A stretch of 64,000 bases of DNA from Tahibacter sp042701255 (GCF_042701255.1 NZ_CP170554.1:868001-932000), one strand, 5' to 3'. Positions 40,170 to 48,969 are shown, counted from the stretch's first letter. The notes: generated by a model not told the origin, from the letters alone. Translations and numbers: made by a program.

Positions 40170-41237
40170 ATGCGCAAGCGACGAATCGCGCTGTTCCTGA
40201 TCGCGACGACGGTCCCGGCAGCCGTCGTCGCCGTCATCCTTGCGGTGCAGCCCTGGGTGACGCCGCTGCCGTCGGTGCCGCCCGCCGTCGACGTCGAGCG
40301 TCTGCGCGCCGACGTGCGTCATCTGTCGGTCGATCTGTATCCGCGCAGCTACGACCAGGTCGAAAACCTCGAGCGCAGCGCGCAGTTCATCCTCGCGGAA
40401 CTGCGCCGCAGCGGCGGACGCGTCGGCGAGCAGCCCGTGGACGCCGAAGGCGTGGCCTATCGCAATCTCGTCGCGCGCTACGGGCCGGAGCAGGGCGCCG
40501 TGCTCGTGATCGGCGCGCACTACGATTCACACGGCGACGTGCAGCAGGCCGCGCGCAACGGCGGCGAAGCCACGCCGGCCACGCATACGCCCGGCGCCGA
40601 CGACAATGCGAGCGGCACGGCGGCGCTGCTGGAGCTCGCGCGTCTGCTCGGACGCCATCCGCCGGCGCGGCCGGTGGAACTGGTCGCCTACACCCTGGAA
40701 GAGCCGCCGTATTTCCGCACCGAACACATGGGCAGCGCGTGGCACGCGCGTGCGCTGAAGGCGGACGCGCGGCCGGTCGAGCTGATGCTGTCCTTGGAAA
40801 TGATCGGTTGGTTCTCCGACGAGCCCGGCAGCCAGCGCTATCCCGTGAGCGGCATGGGAGCGCTGTACTCCGATCGCGGCGATTTCATCCTCGTCGCCGG
40901 ACACCTCGGCGATTTCGCCCTGATGCGCCGCGTGAAGGCGCGCATGACCGGTGCCGTGGATTTGCCCGTGCATTCGATCAATGCGCCGGCGCTGCTGCAG
41001 GGCATCGATTTCTCCGACCATCTGAACTACTGGCGCGAAGGCTATCCCGCGCTGATGGTCACCGACACCGCGTTCCTGCGTAACCCGAATTACCACCGCG
41101 CCGGAGATACCGACGAAAAGCTCGACTACGTACGCATGGGCAAGGTCGTGCAGGCCGTGTTCGCGCTGACGCGCGGCACGGCGGTCGGCGGCGGCGATCA
41201 GCCGTTCGATTCCACCGCGGAATCGTCGCTTCGTTGA
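40170..41237 (+). CDS. M28 family zinc aminopeptidase, membrane-anchored
   Basis: The 355-residue protein starts with a membrane anchor or signal (RRIALFLIATTVPAAVVAVILAV, residues 4-26), placing the enzyme outside the cytoplasm. The M28 peptidase motifs are VIGAHYDSHGD (first zinc ligand His), PGADDNASGTAALLEL (bridging Asp), YTLEEPPYF (acid catalyst Glu region) and NPNYHRAGDT (third ligand His). It probably removes N-terminal residues from peptides in the periplasm. Its 3' end overlaps the convergent membrane protein gene by 40 bases. Confidence 0.9.
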   Translation: MRKRRIALFLIATTVPAAVVAVILAVQPWVTPLPSVPPAVDVERLRADVRHLSVDLYPRSYDQVENLERSAQFILAELRRSGGRVGEQPVDAEGVAYRNLVARYGPEQGAVLVIGAHYDSHGDVQQAARNGGEATPATHTPGADDNASGTAALLELARLLGRHPPARPVELVAYTLEEPPYFRTEHMGSAWHARALKADARPVELMLSLEMIGWFSDEPGSQRYPVSGMGALYSDRGDFILVAGHLGDFALMRRVKARMTGAVDLPVHSINAPALLQGIDFSDHLNYWREGYPALMVTDTAFLRNPNYHRAGDTDEKLDYVRMGKVVQAVFALTRGTAVGGGDQPFDSTAESSLR

Positions 41238-41707
41238 TGCAGTGATGCTGCCGCGTCCGGCGACCAGTCGAAGTACCGGCGCGTCTTCGCACTCAGCAGC
41301 GCCCAGGCGTTGATCGCGAGTTCGAGCAGGCTGCGCCCGGCGTTCGTGACGAGCTTCTGGCGAAACAGCTCGGTCATGTCGGGGGTCGACATCAACTGCA
41401 GGTTCTGCACGACCAGGGTTCCGTAATAGACGGCCGCGGCGGCGAGCATCAGCCAGCGCGCCCACGGCTTGCCCAGCAGGGCGAGTGCCGACGAGGCGAT
41501 CAATGCGACCCCGAGGAACAGGGCCAGCGCGAGGCTCGCGGTACTCGTGCCCATCTGTTCGCGTAGCTCGGGTCTGGCGATGATCAAGGTCAGCATCGTC
41601 AGGCTCAGCAGGGCGATGGCGATGTTCATCAGTGCGGCGGCCCACAGTCGTTTGGGGCGCTTGCGGATCGGCGCGGAGGTCGCGCCGGCGGAGTCGGACT
41701 GGGTCAT
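41198..41707 (-). CDS. Four-helix membrane protein, hypothetical
   Basis: The 169-residue protein has about four hydrophobic helices: LWAAALMNIAIALLSLTMLT, TASLALALFLGVALIASSAL, WARWLMLAAAAVYYGTLVV and SLLELAINAWALLS. It has no known domain that I recognise. Its last 40 bases overlap the end of the M28 peptidase gene on the opposite strand. Single gene, own promoter probably in 41708-41930. Confidence 0.7.
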   Translation of the reverse strand: MTQSDSAGATSAPIRKRPKRLWAAALMNIAIALLSLTMLTLIIARPELREQMGTSTASLALALFLGVALIASSALALLGKPWARWLMLAAAAVYYGTLVVQNLQLMSTPDMTELFRQKLVTNAGRSLLELAINAWALLSAKTRRYFDWSPDAAASLHQRSDDSAVESNG

Positions 41708-41930
41708 GAGGATCGGAGCCGGTGAGTGGACGCAGCAAGCGCGCAGGCCGGGCGATAGTCCGCAATCGCCCGCCGGCGAGCAAGCGCGGGCGCGTTTCGC
41801 GTGCAGACCCTAGCGCACCGCCACGTTCGCTGCTCGCGCCCGAACGTTGACGCATGATCCGACGTTGCCGCTGGCCGCTGCCGGTGGTCTCATGCGCCAT
41901 CGATCGCCGGCTTTGCAGGAGGATTGCGCC

Positions 41931-42521
41931 ATGGACTTTCCGCTGCGTTGCCACTGCGGCACGGTGCAGGCCACTCTGGCCGAACCGCAGCGCGCCGCGC
42001 GCGCGGTCTGCTATTGCCGCGACTGCCAGGCGTTCGCGCGCTTTCTCGGTCAGACCGCACGTACCTTGAATCCCTACGGCGGCACCGACATCGTCGCGAC
42101 GAGTCCGCACCGGCTGCGCTTTACGCGCGGCGTCGAGGCGCTGCGCTGCATGTCGCTGAGCGAGAAAGGACTGCTGCGCTGGTATGCGGGCTGTTGCAAC
42201 ACACCGCTCGCGAACACGCCGCGCGACCCGGCCTTGCCGTACGTCGGCATCGTGCATGACTGTCTGCCCGAATCGGCCGCAGCGCGCGACGCGGCGTTCG
42301 GTCCCGCGCGCATCGCGTTGAACACCGCCTCGGCCACGGGACCCGTCGCCGCGACACGGTTCGCGACCGTGGCCGGCGTGCTCAAGATCATGCGCAACGT
42401 GCTGGCCGCGCGGCTCAGCGGCAAGTACCGCGACAATCCGTTCTTCGGGCGCGACAGCGGCCGGCCCATCGTCGCGCCCGACGTGCTGACGCCGTCGCAG
42501 CGCCGCAGCCTGTACGGCTGA
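41931..42521 (+). CDS. DUF6151 family protein (GFA/CENP-V-like zinc domain)
   Basis: The 196-residue cytoplasmic protein has the cysteine layout of a GFA-like zinc-binding domain: Cys7 and Cys9 (RCHCG), Cys27, Cys29 and Cys32 (CYCRDC), and a later CC pair (AGCCNTPLAN). The overall sequence, with LRCMSLSEKGLLRWYAGCCN, matches the DUF6151 family. GFA-type proteins include glutathione-dependent formaldehyde-activating enzymes, but this group has no assigned reaction. It has AGGAGGA before the start at 41931 and precedes the DsbA-like gene by 55 bases. Confidence 0.85.
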   Translation: MDFPLRCHCGTVQATLAEPQRAARAVCYCRDCQAFARFLGQTARTLNPYGGTDIVATSPHRLRFTRGVEALRCMSLSEKGLLRWYAGCCNTPLANTPRDPALPYVGIVHDCLPESAAARDAAFGPARIALNTASATGPVAATRFATVAGVLKIMRNVLAARLSGKYRDNPFFGRDSGRPIVAPDVLTPSQRRSLYG

Positions 42522-42576
42522 GCGCATCACGATCAGCCCCGCGTTTCCGCACCGCGATCATCAGGAGCGAGCCGAC

Positions 42577-43311
42577 ATGGCCAACGACAAGACATCGAAC
42601 GCATCGCCGCGTCTGCACTACATCTACGATCCGCTCTGCGGCTGGTGCTATGCGGCCGCACCGCTGGTCCACGCGGCCGCGGGCATCGCCGGGCTCGCCG
42701 TCGAACTGCATGCGGGCGGCCTGCTCGCCGGTGCGCAGCGACGCGCGATAACGCCACAGTGGCGCGACTACGTGCTGCCGCACGACCGGCGCATCGCCGA
42801 GCTCACGGGCCAGCCGTTCGGCACGGCGTATACGGACGGACTGCTGCGCGACGTCGGTTATGTGCTCGATTCGGAACCGCCGATCAGCGCCGTGCTCGCG
42901 GCCGGCGTGCTCGTAGGCGATGCGAACCGCGCCGGCCTCGCCCTGCTCGAACGTCTGCAGCGCGCGCACTACGTCGAAGGCCGGCATATCGCGGATCCGG
43001 CCGTGCTGTCCGAACTGGCCGCGGAGCTCGGTCACTCCGCGGCGTTCGGCGAGGTGTATCGGCAGATGAGCGGCGCGATCACGCAGGCGCACATCGCCGC
43101 GAGCCGGCGCCTGCTGCAGCAGGTCGGCGGGCAAGGATTTCCGACCCTGGCCCTGTCGCTCGCCGGCGAGCCGCCGCAACGGCTCGACATCGGCCCTTAT
43201 CTCGGTCAGACGGAAGCCTGGCGCACGCAGCTGATCGCGTGGCTGGGCTCGGCGCAGCCCGACGAGGTCAGTGCTGCGCCGTTCTGCGCGATCGACGGCG
43301 GCGAGTGCTGA
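42577..43311 (+). CDS. DsbA family thioredoxin-fold protein
   Basis: The 244-residue protein has a thioredoxin-like fold with the redox motif CGWC at residues 21-24 (YDPLCGWCYAAAP). The fold is the DsbA/FrnE type (helical insertion between the strands), and QVGGQGFPTLAL supplies the cis-Pro loop. It lacks a signal peptide, so it is probably a cytoplasmic disulfide or glutathione-linked oxidoreductase. It follows DUF6151 on the same strand and ends 4 bases before the convergent Old Yellow Enzyme gene. An acidic C-terminal tail ends with two cysteines (AAPFCAIDGGEC). Confidence 0.88.
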   Translation: MANDKTSNASPRLHYIYDPLCGWCYAAAPLVHAAAGIAGLAVELHAGGLLAGAQRRAITPQWRDYVLPHDRRIAELTGQPFGTAYTDGLLRDVGYVLDSEPPISAVLAAGVLVGDANRAGLALLERLQRAHYVEGRHIADPAVLSELAAELGHSAAFGEVYRQMSGAITQAHIAASRRLLQQVGGQGFPTLALSLAGEPPQRLDIGPYLGQTEAWRTQLIAWLGSAQPDEVSAAPFCAIDGGEC

Positions 43312-43315
43312 AGGA

Positions 43316-44434
43316 TCAGCGCGTAGGTTTCGCCGGCGTGAACAGATTCGGAAACTGCCGCGGCTGACAGCGCAGGTACTGATCCGGCGCCTTGACCGAT
43401 GCGCCGAGCTGCGCGGCCGCATGCCAGGGCCAGCGCGGGTCGTAGAGCATCGCGCGGGCCAGTGCGACGAGATCGGCGTCGCCGTTCGCGACGATGGCCT
43501 CGGCATGTTCGGGTTCGGTGATCAGTCCGACCGCGACGACGGGCATCTGCACGGCCGCTTTCACCGCGCGCGCCAGCGGCACCTGATAGCCCGGCGCGAC
43601 CGGTATGGCCTGGGCCGGATCGACGCCGCCGCTGGAAACGTGGATCGCGCTGCAGCCGCGCCGTTCGAGCGCGTGCGCGAACGCGACGGTGTCGTCGATG
43701 GTCCAGCCGCCGGGCACCCAGTCGGTGCCGGAGACGCGCACGGTCACGGGCCGCTCGGACGGGAACGCGTCGCGCACGGCATCGAAGACTTCCAGCGGGA
43801 AACGCAGGCGGTTTTCGAGACTGCCGCCGTAGTCGTCGTCGCGCCGGTTGCTCAGCGGCGACAGGAACTGATGCAGCAGATAGCCGTGTGCCGCATGCAC
43901 CTGCACGGCGGCGAGATCCAGCCGCGCGGCGCGACGCGCAGCCGCGGCGAACGCGTCGCGGACGCGCTGCAGTCCGTCGGCATCGAGCGCCGCCGGCGTC
44001 GAATGCTGCGGACTGAATGCGAGCGCCGAGGGCGCGAACGTCTGCCAGCCGTTGGTCTGATCCGGCGCGAACTGCGCGCCGCCGCGCCAGGGCAGATCGC
44101 AGGACGCCTTGCGGCCGGCATGACCGAGCTGGATCGCGATCGGCATGTCCGACCAGCGCCGCACGGCGGCCAGGGTTTTCGCGAGCGCGGCTTCGGTCGC
44201 ATCGTCCCAGAGCCCGACGTCGGCGTAGCTGATGCGGCCTTCGGGCAGTACGGCCGTCGCCTCTATCGTCAGCAGCGCCGCGCCGGACAGCGCGAGCTGG
44301 CCGAGATGGATGGTGTGCCAGTCCGTCGTCCGGCCGTCCTCGGCCGAGTACTGGCACATCGGCGCGATGACGATGCGGTTGGCCAGGGACAGCGAGCCGA
44401 GGGTCAGCGGCTCGAACAATTTGGGCGCGGGCAT
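43316..44434 (-). CDS. NADH:flavin oxidoreductase (Old Yellow Enzyme, YqjM-like)
   Basis: The 372-residue FMN protein has IVIAPMCQYSAEDGRTTDWH near the N-terminus, where the cysteine is the redox-tuning residue of the YqjM class. Further motifs are IQLGHAGRKAS, the catalytic AAHGYLLHQFLSP, and DDYGGSLENRLRF, the FMN and substrate region of Old Yellow Enzyme homologues. It reduces activated alkenes in the cytoplasm with NAD(P)H; physiological substrates are unknown, but these enzymes serve detoxification of reactive carbonyls. The start at 44434 follows AGC-rich DNA with GGAGC. Single gene. Confidence 0.92.
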   Translation of the reverse strand: MPAPKLFEPLTLGSLSLANRIVIAPMCQYSAEDGRTTDWHTIHLGQLALSGAALLTIEATAVLPEGRISYADVGLWDDATEAALAKTLAAVRRWSDMPIAIQLGHAGRKASCDLPWRGGAQFAPDQTNGWQTFAPSALAFSPQHSTPAALDADGLQRVRDAFAAAARRAARLDLAAVQVHAAHGYLLHQFLSPLSNRRDDDYGGSLENRLRFPLEVFDAVRDAFPSERPVTVRVSGTDWVPGGWTIDDTVAFAHALERRGCSAIHVSSGGVDPAQAIPVAPGYQVPLARAVKAAVQMPVVAVGLITEPEHAEAIVANGDADLVALARAMLYDPRWPWHAAAQLGASVKAPDQYLRCQPRQFPNLFTPAKPTR

Positions 44435-44733
44435 GGCGAAGCTCCGGCGAGAGGTCGCCGCATTATCCGGACGCGCTGTTGCGGATTCGATCCGACGATG
44501 GTCGCCGCTGCCTGTCGATGCATCGTCGTGCGCCATCGCTATGCGATGACGCGCGTCGCGGCGGGCCGGCCGCGCCGGATGCGGTTCGCCGGGGCCTGAC
44601 GGTCATGACGGCGACGGGGCCGAGCGACGGCAGACAATGTTCGGCGGACTGCAACCGGACGGCGCCACACCGGATCACTGTCGCCAGGCCGCGGCGATTG
44701 CCGCGGCTCCCGCCACCACCGACAGGCCCGCGC

Positions 44734-45288
44734 ATGAGCATGACGACGACACCCGCCCGTTTCCTGAGACTGTCCTGCGCCGTTCTCGCGCTGGCGTTGC
44801 TGCCGCCGGCGGCCAGCGCCGCCGACGATGGCACGGCCGACGCCGCGCTGACCGCAACCGTGACCGCGCTCGATCGCAAACTGTTCGACGCCTACAACGC
44901 CTGCGATCTCGACACGTTCACGACCTTGTTCACGCCCGACGTCGAGTTCTATCACGACAAGGGCGGCGCCACGTTCGACCGCGACACCGTCGTCGCGAAC
45001 ACCCGCCAGTACATCTGCGGCAAGGTGCGCCGCGAATTGCTGACGGAAGCCCTGCGCATCTATCCGATCAAGGATTACGGCGCGATCGAGGAGGGCGAGC
45101 ACCGCTTCTGCGAACTCGCGACCGGCCGCTGCGAAGGCAGCGCGAAATTCCTGATGATCTGGAAACGCGACGGCAACGACTGGCGCATGACGCGTGTGAT
45201 CAGCTTCGGACACAGGCCGTTGACGGACGCGGAGAAGGCGACATTGGCCGCTGACAAGACGCCGGCCGCGGCAAAGGCGGCGGACTAG
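44734..45288 (+). CDS. Exported NTF2-like (SnoaL-like) protein
   Basis: The 184-residue protein has a signal peptide (MSMTTTPARFLRLSCAVLALALLPPAASA). The mature part is one NTF2-like cone fold with RKLFDAYNACDLDTFTTLFTPDVEFYHDKGG, and closing segments ILMIWKRD-like WKRDGNDWRMTRVISFGHR. Such domains bind small ligands or catalyse isomerisations; no substrate can be assigned. Two cysteine pairs may form disulfides. The 299 bases upstream are divergent from the Old Yellow Enzyme gene and carry no other gene. Confidence 0.85.
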   Translation: MSMTTTPARFLRLSCAVLALALLPPAASAADDGTADAALTATVTALDRKLFDAYNACDLDTFTTLFTPDVEFYHDKGGATFDRDTVVANTRQYICGKVRRELLTEALRIYPIKDYGAIEEGEHRFCELATGRCEGSAKFLMIWKRDGNDWRMTRVISFGHRPLTDAEKATLAADKTPAAAKAAD

Positions 45289-45366
45289 TTACGAATCGGC
45301 GCGATGGCGTGGCCGCGATGAACTGCGGCGACGATCGGCTATCCCGCAGGCGCTGCTGTTGCAGCG

Positions 45367-45720
45367 TCAGCGGTCCGGCGACCGGTTTCGCCGTGCGCTG
45401 AGCAGAACCACGCCAATGACGGCACCCATGACAAAGGTGAAGCCGGTAAACAGATCCCGGTAGCCGTTGAGAAAGAGCAAAGCGCCCATGCCCATGAAAA
45501 GAACCGCCATCACTGGTTGTATGACGCGTGCGGCAGAGGTCGCGCGGAGATTCTTCACCCATGTCTCCTGCACCTGCGCAAGCGCGGTGGCTAACGGCTG
45601 ACAGTCCGGCGAGCAGGCGAGGCCGCGTTCGACCGGAATGGCGCAGACGCGACAGACGCCCTTGCCGCAGGACTTGCAGACGCCGACGGCGCTGGCGTTC
45701 TCGTGTTCGAAGCATTCCAT
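45367..45720 (-). CDS. B-box-type zinc finger membrane protein
   Basis: The 117-residue protein starts with a cysteine/histidine cluster: Cys3, His6, Cys15, Cys18, Cys23, Cys26, Cys36 and Cys40 (MECFEHENAS, then VCKSCGKGVCRVC). This spacing resembles bacterial B-box zinc fingers, which often precede membrane segments. Two helices follow (VIQPVMAVLFMGMGALLFLNG and FTFVMGAVIGVVLLSA). The small zinc domain would face the cytoplasm. Function unknown; such proteins are thought to bind partner proteins. Confidence 0.8.
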   Translation of the reverse strand: MECFEHENASAVGVCKSCGKGVCRVCAIPVERGLACSPDCQPLATALAQVQETWVKNLRATSAARVIQPVMAVLFMGMGALLFLNGYRDLFTGFTFVMGAVIGVVLLSARRNRSPDR

Positions 45721-45827
45721 CGGACGCTCTCGGGCTGAAACCTCACGCAGACTAGCATCGGAACGCGGCCGGCAGGACGAATGGCCATCGCTGCACCGCG
45801 TTGTCTGCGACCGGTGCAGCAGCGGTG

Positions 45828-46382
45828 TTACTGGCGATTCGTCGGGTGTGCGCCGCCAGTGTCCGCAGAAATTCGCGGCCATTGCGTTACAAGCTCGCCA
45901 CCGGCTCGTGTCTGCAGGAACTGCGCGGCCTGCAACGCGAGTCGCTCGCCGGGCGAGCGTATCGCCAGCACCAGCGGCGCCGTCGATACCGGATCGATAT
46001 GCAGCTGCTGCCACGGATTCAAGACGCGCAGACGCAGTGACAGTTCGGTCCAGGCGTGGTCGTCGGGAAAGCCGCTGTCGCCGTCCGTATCGACGTCGCA
46101 GTCCATTCCCCAAAGATGATCGGCGACCGCGGAGAAAGCCGGCCGATCACCGGGACCGACGAGGTAGACCAGTACCGCCGACTCGGCATCGACGAGATCC
46201 CAGCTCACGCCATCGCCGCCGACACGGTCGGCAAGACCGACGGCCGTGTCGTGGCGCGGGCGCTCGTCCGCGCGCCAGGTCGCTTCGCACCCGATACAGA
46301 TCCGGATGCGTTCGCCTTCGTAGCCCACGATCGCTTCGCCGATTTCGTCGTGGCCGCAGCACGGGCAAATCGTTTCATTCAT
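45828..46382 (-). CDS. Zinc-ribbon hypothetical protein
   Basis: The 184-residue protein begins with a zinc ribbon (Cys6/Cys9 in TICPCCGHDE and Cys29/Cys32 in IRICIGCEATW) followed by an alpha/beta region with DLVDAESAVLVYLVGPGDRP and NPWQQLHIDPVSTAPLVLAI. It has no membrane segment. No family is recognised beyond the ribbon. It is the middle gene of a run of three small minus-strand unknowns. Confidence 0.65.
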   Translation of the reverse strand: MNETICPCCGHDEIGEAIVGYEGERIRICIGCEATWRADERPRHDTAVGLADRVGGDGVSWDLVDAESAVLVYLVGPGDRPAFSAVADHLWGMDCDVDTDGDSGFPDDHAWTELSLRLRVLNPWQQLHIDPVSTAPLVLAIRSPGERLALQAAQFLQTRAGGELVTQWPRISADTGGAHPTNRQ

Positions 46383-46488
46383 CGCGGATTCCTCGGATAG
46401 CGGCGATGGGCGCCGAGTGCTGCGCGACCGCCGCAACCCCGGATCTTCGTCCCGATCGAGTCATATCGGAAAATGGCTGCCGGTCTGC

Positions 46489-46818
46489 TCAGGCCGACGA
46501 TTCCTCGTCCGGATCCAACGGCCGCGGCTGCAGCGGCGGCAATCCCTGTGCTTCGCGCGCTGCACCGGTGATCCACCAGAAGGAATCGTTGCCGTAGTAG
46601 ATCGTGCTGGCCCAGTACCTGGCTGACTCGCGGAACAGCAGGTCCGGCGGGTCGCTGTCGCCTTTGATGCTGCCGTCGCCGAGAAGGTGCCAGGCGCGCA
46701 TCATGCGCCACCGGGCTTCCTCGACCGGAATGCCGAACTGGTCGACCTGTGCCTGCGCAATGGCGTCGAGGAACTGCCGTGCGCCTGCGTCTCCGGCAAT
46801 GCGCCAGGTTGCTTCCAT
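46489..46818 (-). CDS. Hypothetical protein, 109 residues
   Basis: The small soluble protein starts MEATWRIAGDAGARQFLDA and ends PLDPDEESSA; AGGGGA lies at good spacing before the ATG at 46818. Trp and Tyr clusters (RYWASTIYYGNDSFWWITG) make a distinctive centre. No family is recognised. It lies 106 bases before the zinc-ribbon gene. Confidence 0.6.
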   Translation of the reverse strand: MEATWRIAGDAGARQFLDAIAQAQVDQFGIPVEEARWRMMRAWHLLGDGSIKGDSDPPDLLFRESARYWASTIYYGNDSFWWITGAAREAQGLPPLQPRPLDPDEESSA

Positions 46819-47431
46819 AGGCATTTCCCCTTTCATGGCAGTCAATCCGGTGCCAGCGGCTTGGCCAGCTCGGTGCGCAAATCCTGCAGGACAGTTGATC
46901 AGTATTCGGAATCGACGGCTAGCCTCCAGTCGCGTCGGTTGCGGCGAGCCATCGGCGAACCGCAACGCCGGATGTTCCGGCTGCGATGAACCTCGACGAC
47001 GGAATGGCGCGAAACGCCACGCGCACGCGGGCTGCGGCATCGATTCCATGCAGATCGCGACGCCGCGACGTTGTGCATCGCTGCGCTCGGCGCAATCGAC
47101 GGGAGCGCTTGTCTGCGCGAGTCGGCCGCGCGGTGTGACGCGTCGCGGCACATCGACGCAATGGCAGCGGCGAACCGCTGGCCCGGGTCGGGGACGCCGA
47201 TTCGGCCCCGGTGCTGCCATCGCTCGCATCTCTCAGGAATTCCGGCGGCTTCCGCTGCCGGGCTGAGAGGTCGCCGTCGCAGCCGGCAGTGTCGGCGAGC
47301 GGCGATGCCGGTGAATGCGCGTCGTCGCGTCGAGTGGAATCCCGCTGGACTGCCCTGCCGACGAATCACGGCAGGCGTGATCGCGGGCTCCAGGTGTTCG
47401 TCGATCGCCGGAACCGGCCAGGGGGCCGTGC
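46819..47431. other. Non-coding region holding repeat copy 1
   Basis: Of these 613 bases, 46917-47132 is the first copy of a dispersed repeat (listed separately). The remaining 300 bases before the membrane-protein gene at 47432 show GC-rich, imperfectly palindromic sequence with no gene, and probably hold its promoter. The 98 bases left of the repeat hold the promoter side of the 109-residue gene. Confidence 0.45.
46917..47132 (+). repeat. Dispersed intergenic repeat, copy 1
   Basis: This 216-base segment aligns without net gaps to 48742-48957. Shared landmarks keep identical spacing: GAACCGCAACG about 45 bases in, and CATCGCTGCGCTC at about 158. Within copy 2 the core has arms TTGCGC / GCGCAA around ATCGCTGCGCTCA; here they are TTGTGC / GCGCAA. 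It has no open frame under selection and looks like a short palindromic intergenic repeat family. Confidence 0.7.
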
Positions 47432-48352
47432 ATGAATCGTCTGCCAGCCAAGCGTTCGCGCACCGTGGGGCCAGCGCTGTTCCACCTGCTGACGTGGACT
47501 TGCATTCTTCTGTTGCTGCATCTGCTGGCTCGAGCGAATCTGGCCGGACGGCTGCTTCAGGGCTTGCTGCTCACGGCGTTGGTGCTGCTCGCAGTGCTGA
47601 ACGTGATTCACGCCTGGGCGAAATTTTCCTGGATGCGCCGCCGGCACGGCTCGGCGTTCCGGGCGCACTGCCGGAGAGCTCGCGCCGTGCTGCCGTATCT
47701 TTCGCGTTCGGCGTTCGAAGTCACCAAGCTGCGCTCGCACGTCGCCGTCGGTTGCGGTGCGCTGCTCGCGGCGGTATGGCTGCATCCGTTGTCCTGCTTC
47801 GTCGTGGGCGCCATGCTCGTCAGCATCGCGATGACGATTGCATCGCGGCTCTATCTTCCGCCGGGTGTCGTCTACCTCGCCTCGTCGTCGCCGCAGCGCC
47901 TGACGTTGCTGCATCAGCTGCAGACGAAAGTCATCCTCAACGTGACGGCTTTGCTGGATACGCGGAATCTGCCCGCCGAATTCGCCGGACGATTCATTAC
48001 GGTGCCGTCGCTGTTCGATGCGCGCACGCTCGACGACGACACCTGGCATGCCGTCGTCGACGAGCTGATCTCCATCGCGCCGGTCGTCTTGCTGGACGCC
48101 CGCGATACCAGTCACGGCGTGCTGCAGGAAGTCGAGCGCATTTTCGGCCGCTCGCTGCAGGACAAGACCGTATTTCTCGCCGACGAGAACGGGTGTCTTC
48201 CTGCTCTCGAGTACCGGAACATCGCCAGGCGTTTTCCGGGCGAGCTGGCCGTCTGCACGGAGGCGATGCTGCTGCAGAAGCCGTTCGGCATCTTGCTGCA
48301 ACAGGAAGAGTACGTGATGGGCGCCGCACTGAATCCGCAGCATCAGCCGTGA
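47432..48352 (+). CDS. Membrane protein with cytosolic Rossmann-like C-terminal domain
   Basis: The 306-residue protein has about four membrane helices in its first 140 residues (LFHLLTWTCILLLLHLLA, LLLTALVLLAVLNVIHAW, HVAVGCGALLAAVWLH and CFVVGAMLVSIAMTIASRL). The remaining 160 residues form an alternating alpha/beta pattern (PGVVYLASSSPQRLTLLHQL, IAPVVLLDARDTSHGVLQEV, KTVFLADENG) that resembles a TIR-like or other Rossmann-type sensor domain, although no specific family was recognised. It lies between the two copies of the dispersed repeat, with a small membrane protein gene downstream. Confidence 0.65.
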   Translation: MNRLPAKRSRTVGPALFHLLTWTCILLLLHLLARANLAGRLLQGLLLTALVLLAVLNVIHAWAKFSWMRRRHGSAFRAHCRRARAVLPYLSRSAFEVTKLRSHVAVGCGALLAAVWLHPLSCFVVGAMLVSIAMTIASRLYLPPGVVYLASSSPQRLTLLHQLQTKVILNVTALLDTRNLPAEFAGRFITVPSLFDARTLDDDTWHAVVDELISIAPVVLLDARDTSHGVLQEVERIFGRSLQDKTVFLADENGCLPALEYRNIARRFPGELAVCTEAMLLQKPFGILLQQEEYVMGAALNPQHQP

Positions 48353-48451
48353 TCCCGCTGCGGCGCCGCCGGCCGGGAATGGGTGGATCGCGGTACCGGC
48401 GGTGCGGCGGAAGCCGCGCCGAAACCTTCTTCTCCCCAAGAGGAAACCACG

Positions 48452-48694
48452 ATGTGGCACGCGAAGCTTGCGGTATGTGTGGTCTATGACATTTTTGACT
48501 TTTCCGTCGGCAGGCTGCTGTTTCCGATTCCGTTCTTCGGCGAAATCGTCGGCTGTGGCATCTGCTGCATGCTGTTCGGCAAGGCCGGCTTGGCCTACGG
48601 TCTGGAAGCCATCGACATTACGGAACAGCTCGACGGCTTCATCCCGACGGCGACGATCATCGCCATCGCCAACCGGCCTGCGGAAACGGCCTGA
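48452..48694 (+). CDS. Small membrane protein, hypothetical
   Basis: The 80-residue protein has AGAGGAA before its ATG and starts MWHAKLAVCVVYDIFDFS. A central hydrophobic region (FPIPFFGEIVGCGICCMLFG) contains three cysteines. It shares the strand of the upstream membrane gene, 99 bases away, and could be in its operon. No family is recognised. Confidence 0.6.
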   Translation: MWHAKLAVCVVYDIFDFSVGRLLFPIPFFGEIVGCGICCMLFGKAGLAYGLEAIDITEQLDGFIPTATIIAIANRPAETA

Positions 48695-48741
48695 GCGGCA
48701 TCATCGAGGGGTTGCGCGGAGCGACTCGATTCGGCGCAGGC

Positions 48742-48957
48742 GGCCAGCCTGCCGTCGCGCAGGTTGCGGAGAGCAGAAGACGAACCGCAACGTCGGGATG
48801 TTCCCGCGGCGAAGAATCTCGGCGGCGCAGTGGCGTGAACCGCCTCGCATACGGAATGACCGCGTCAAGGCGTGCATGATCCCGATGCCGTGACGTTGCG
48901 CATCGCTGCGCTCAGCGCAACCTGCGGAACGTTTGCCTGCGCGCGTCGGCCGCGCGC
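48742..48957 (+). repeat. Dispersed intergenic repeat, copy 2
   Basis: Direct repeat of 46917-47132, same orientation and length, 1.8 kb away, filling most of the spacer between the small membrane gene and the end of the RND pump gene. The palindromic core (TTGCGC / GCGCAA) is intact here. The right end repeats the CGCGCGTCGGCCGCGCGC palindromic tip. Confidence 0.7.
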
Positions 48958-48969
48958 AGGCAACGTCGG

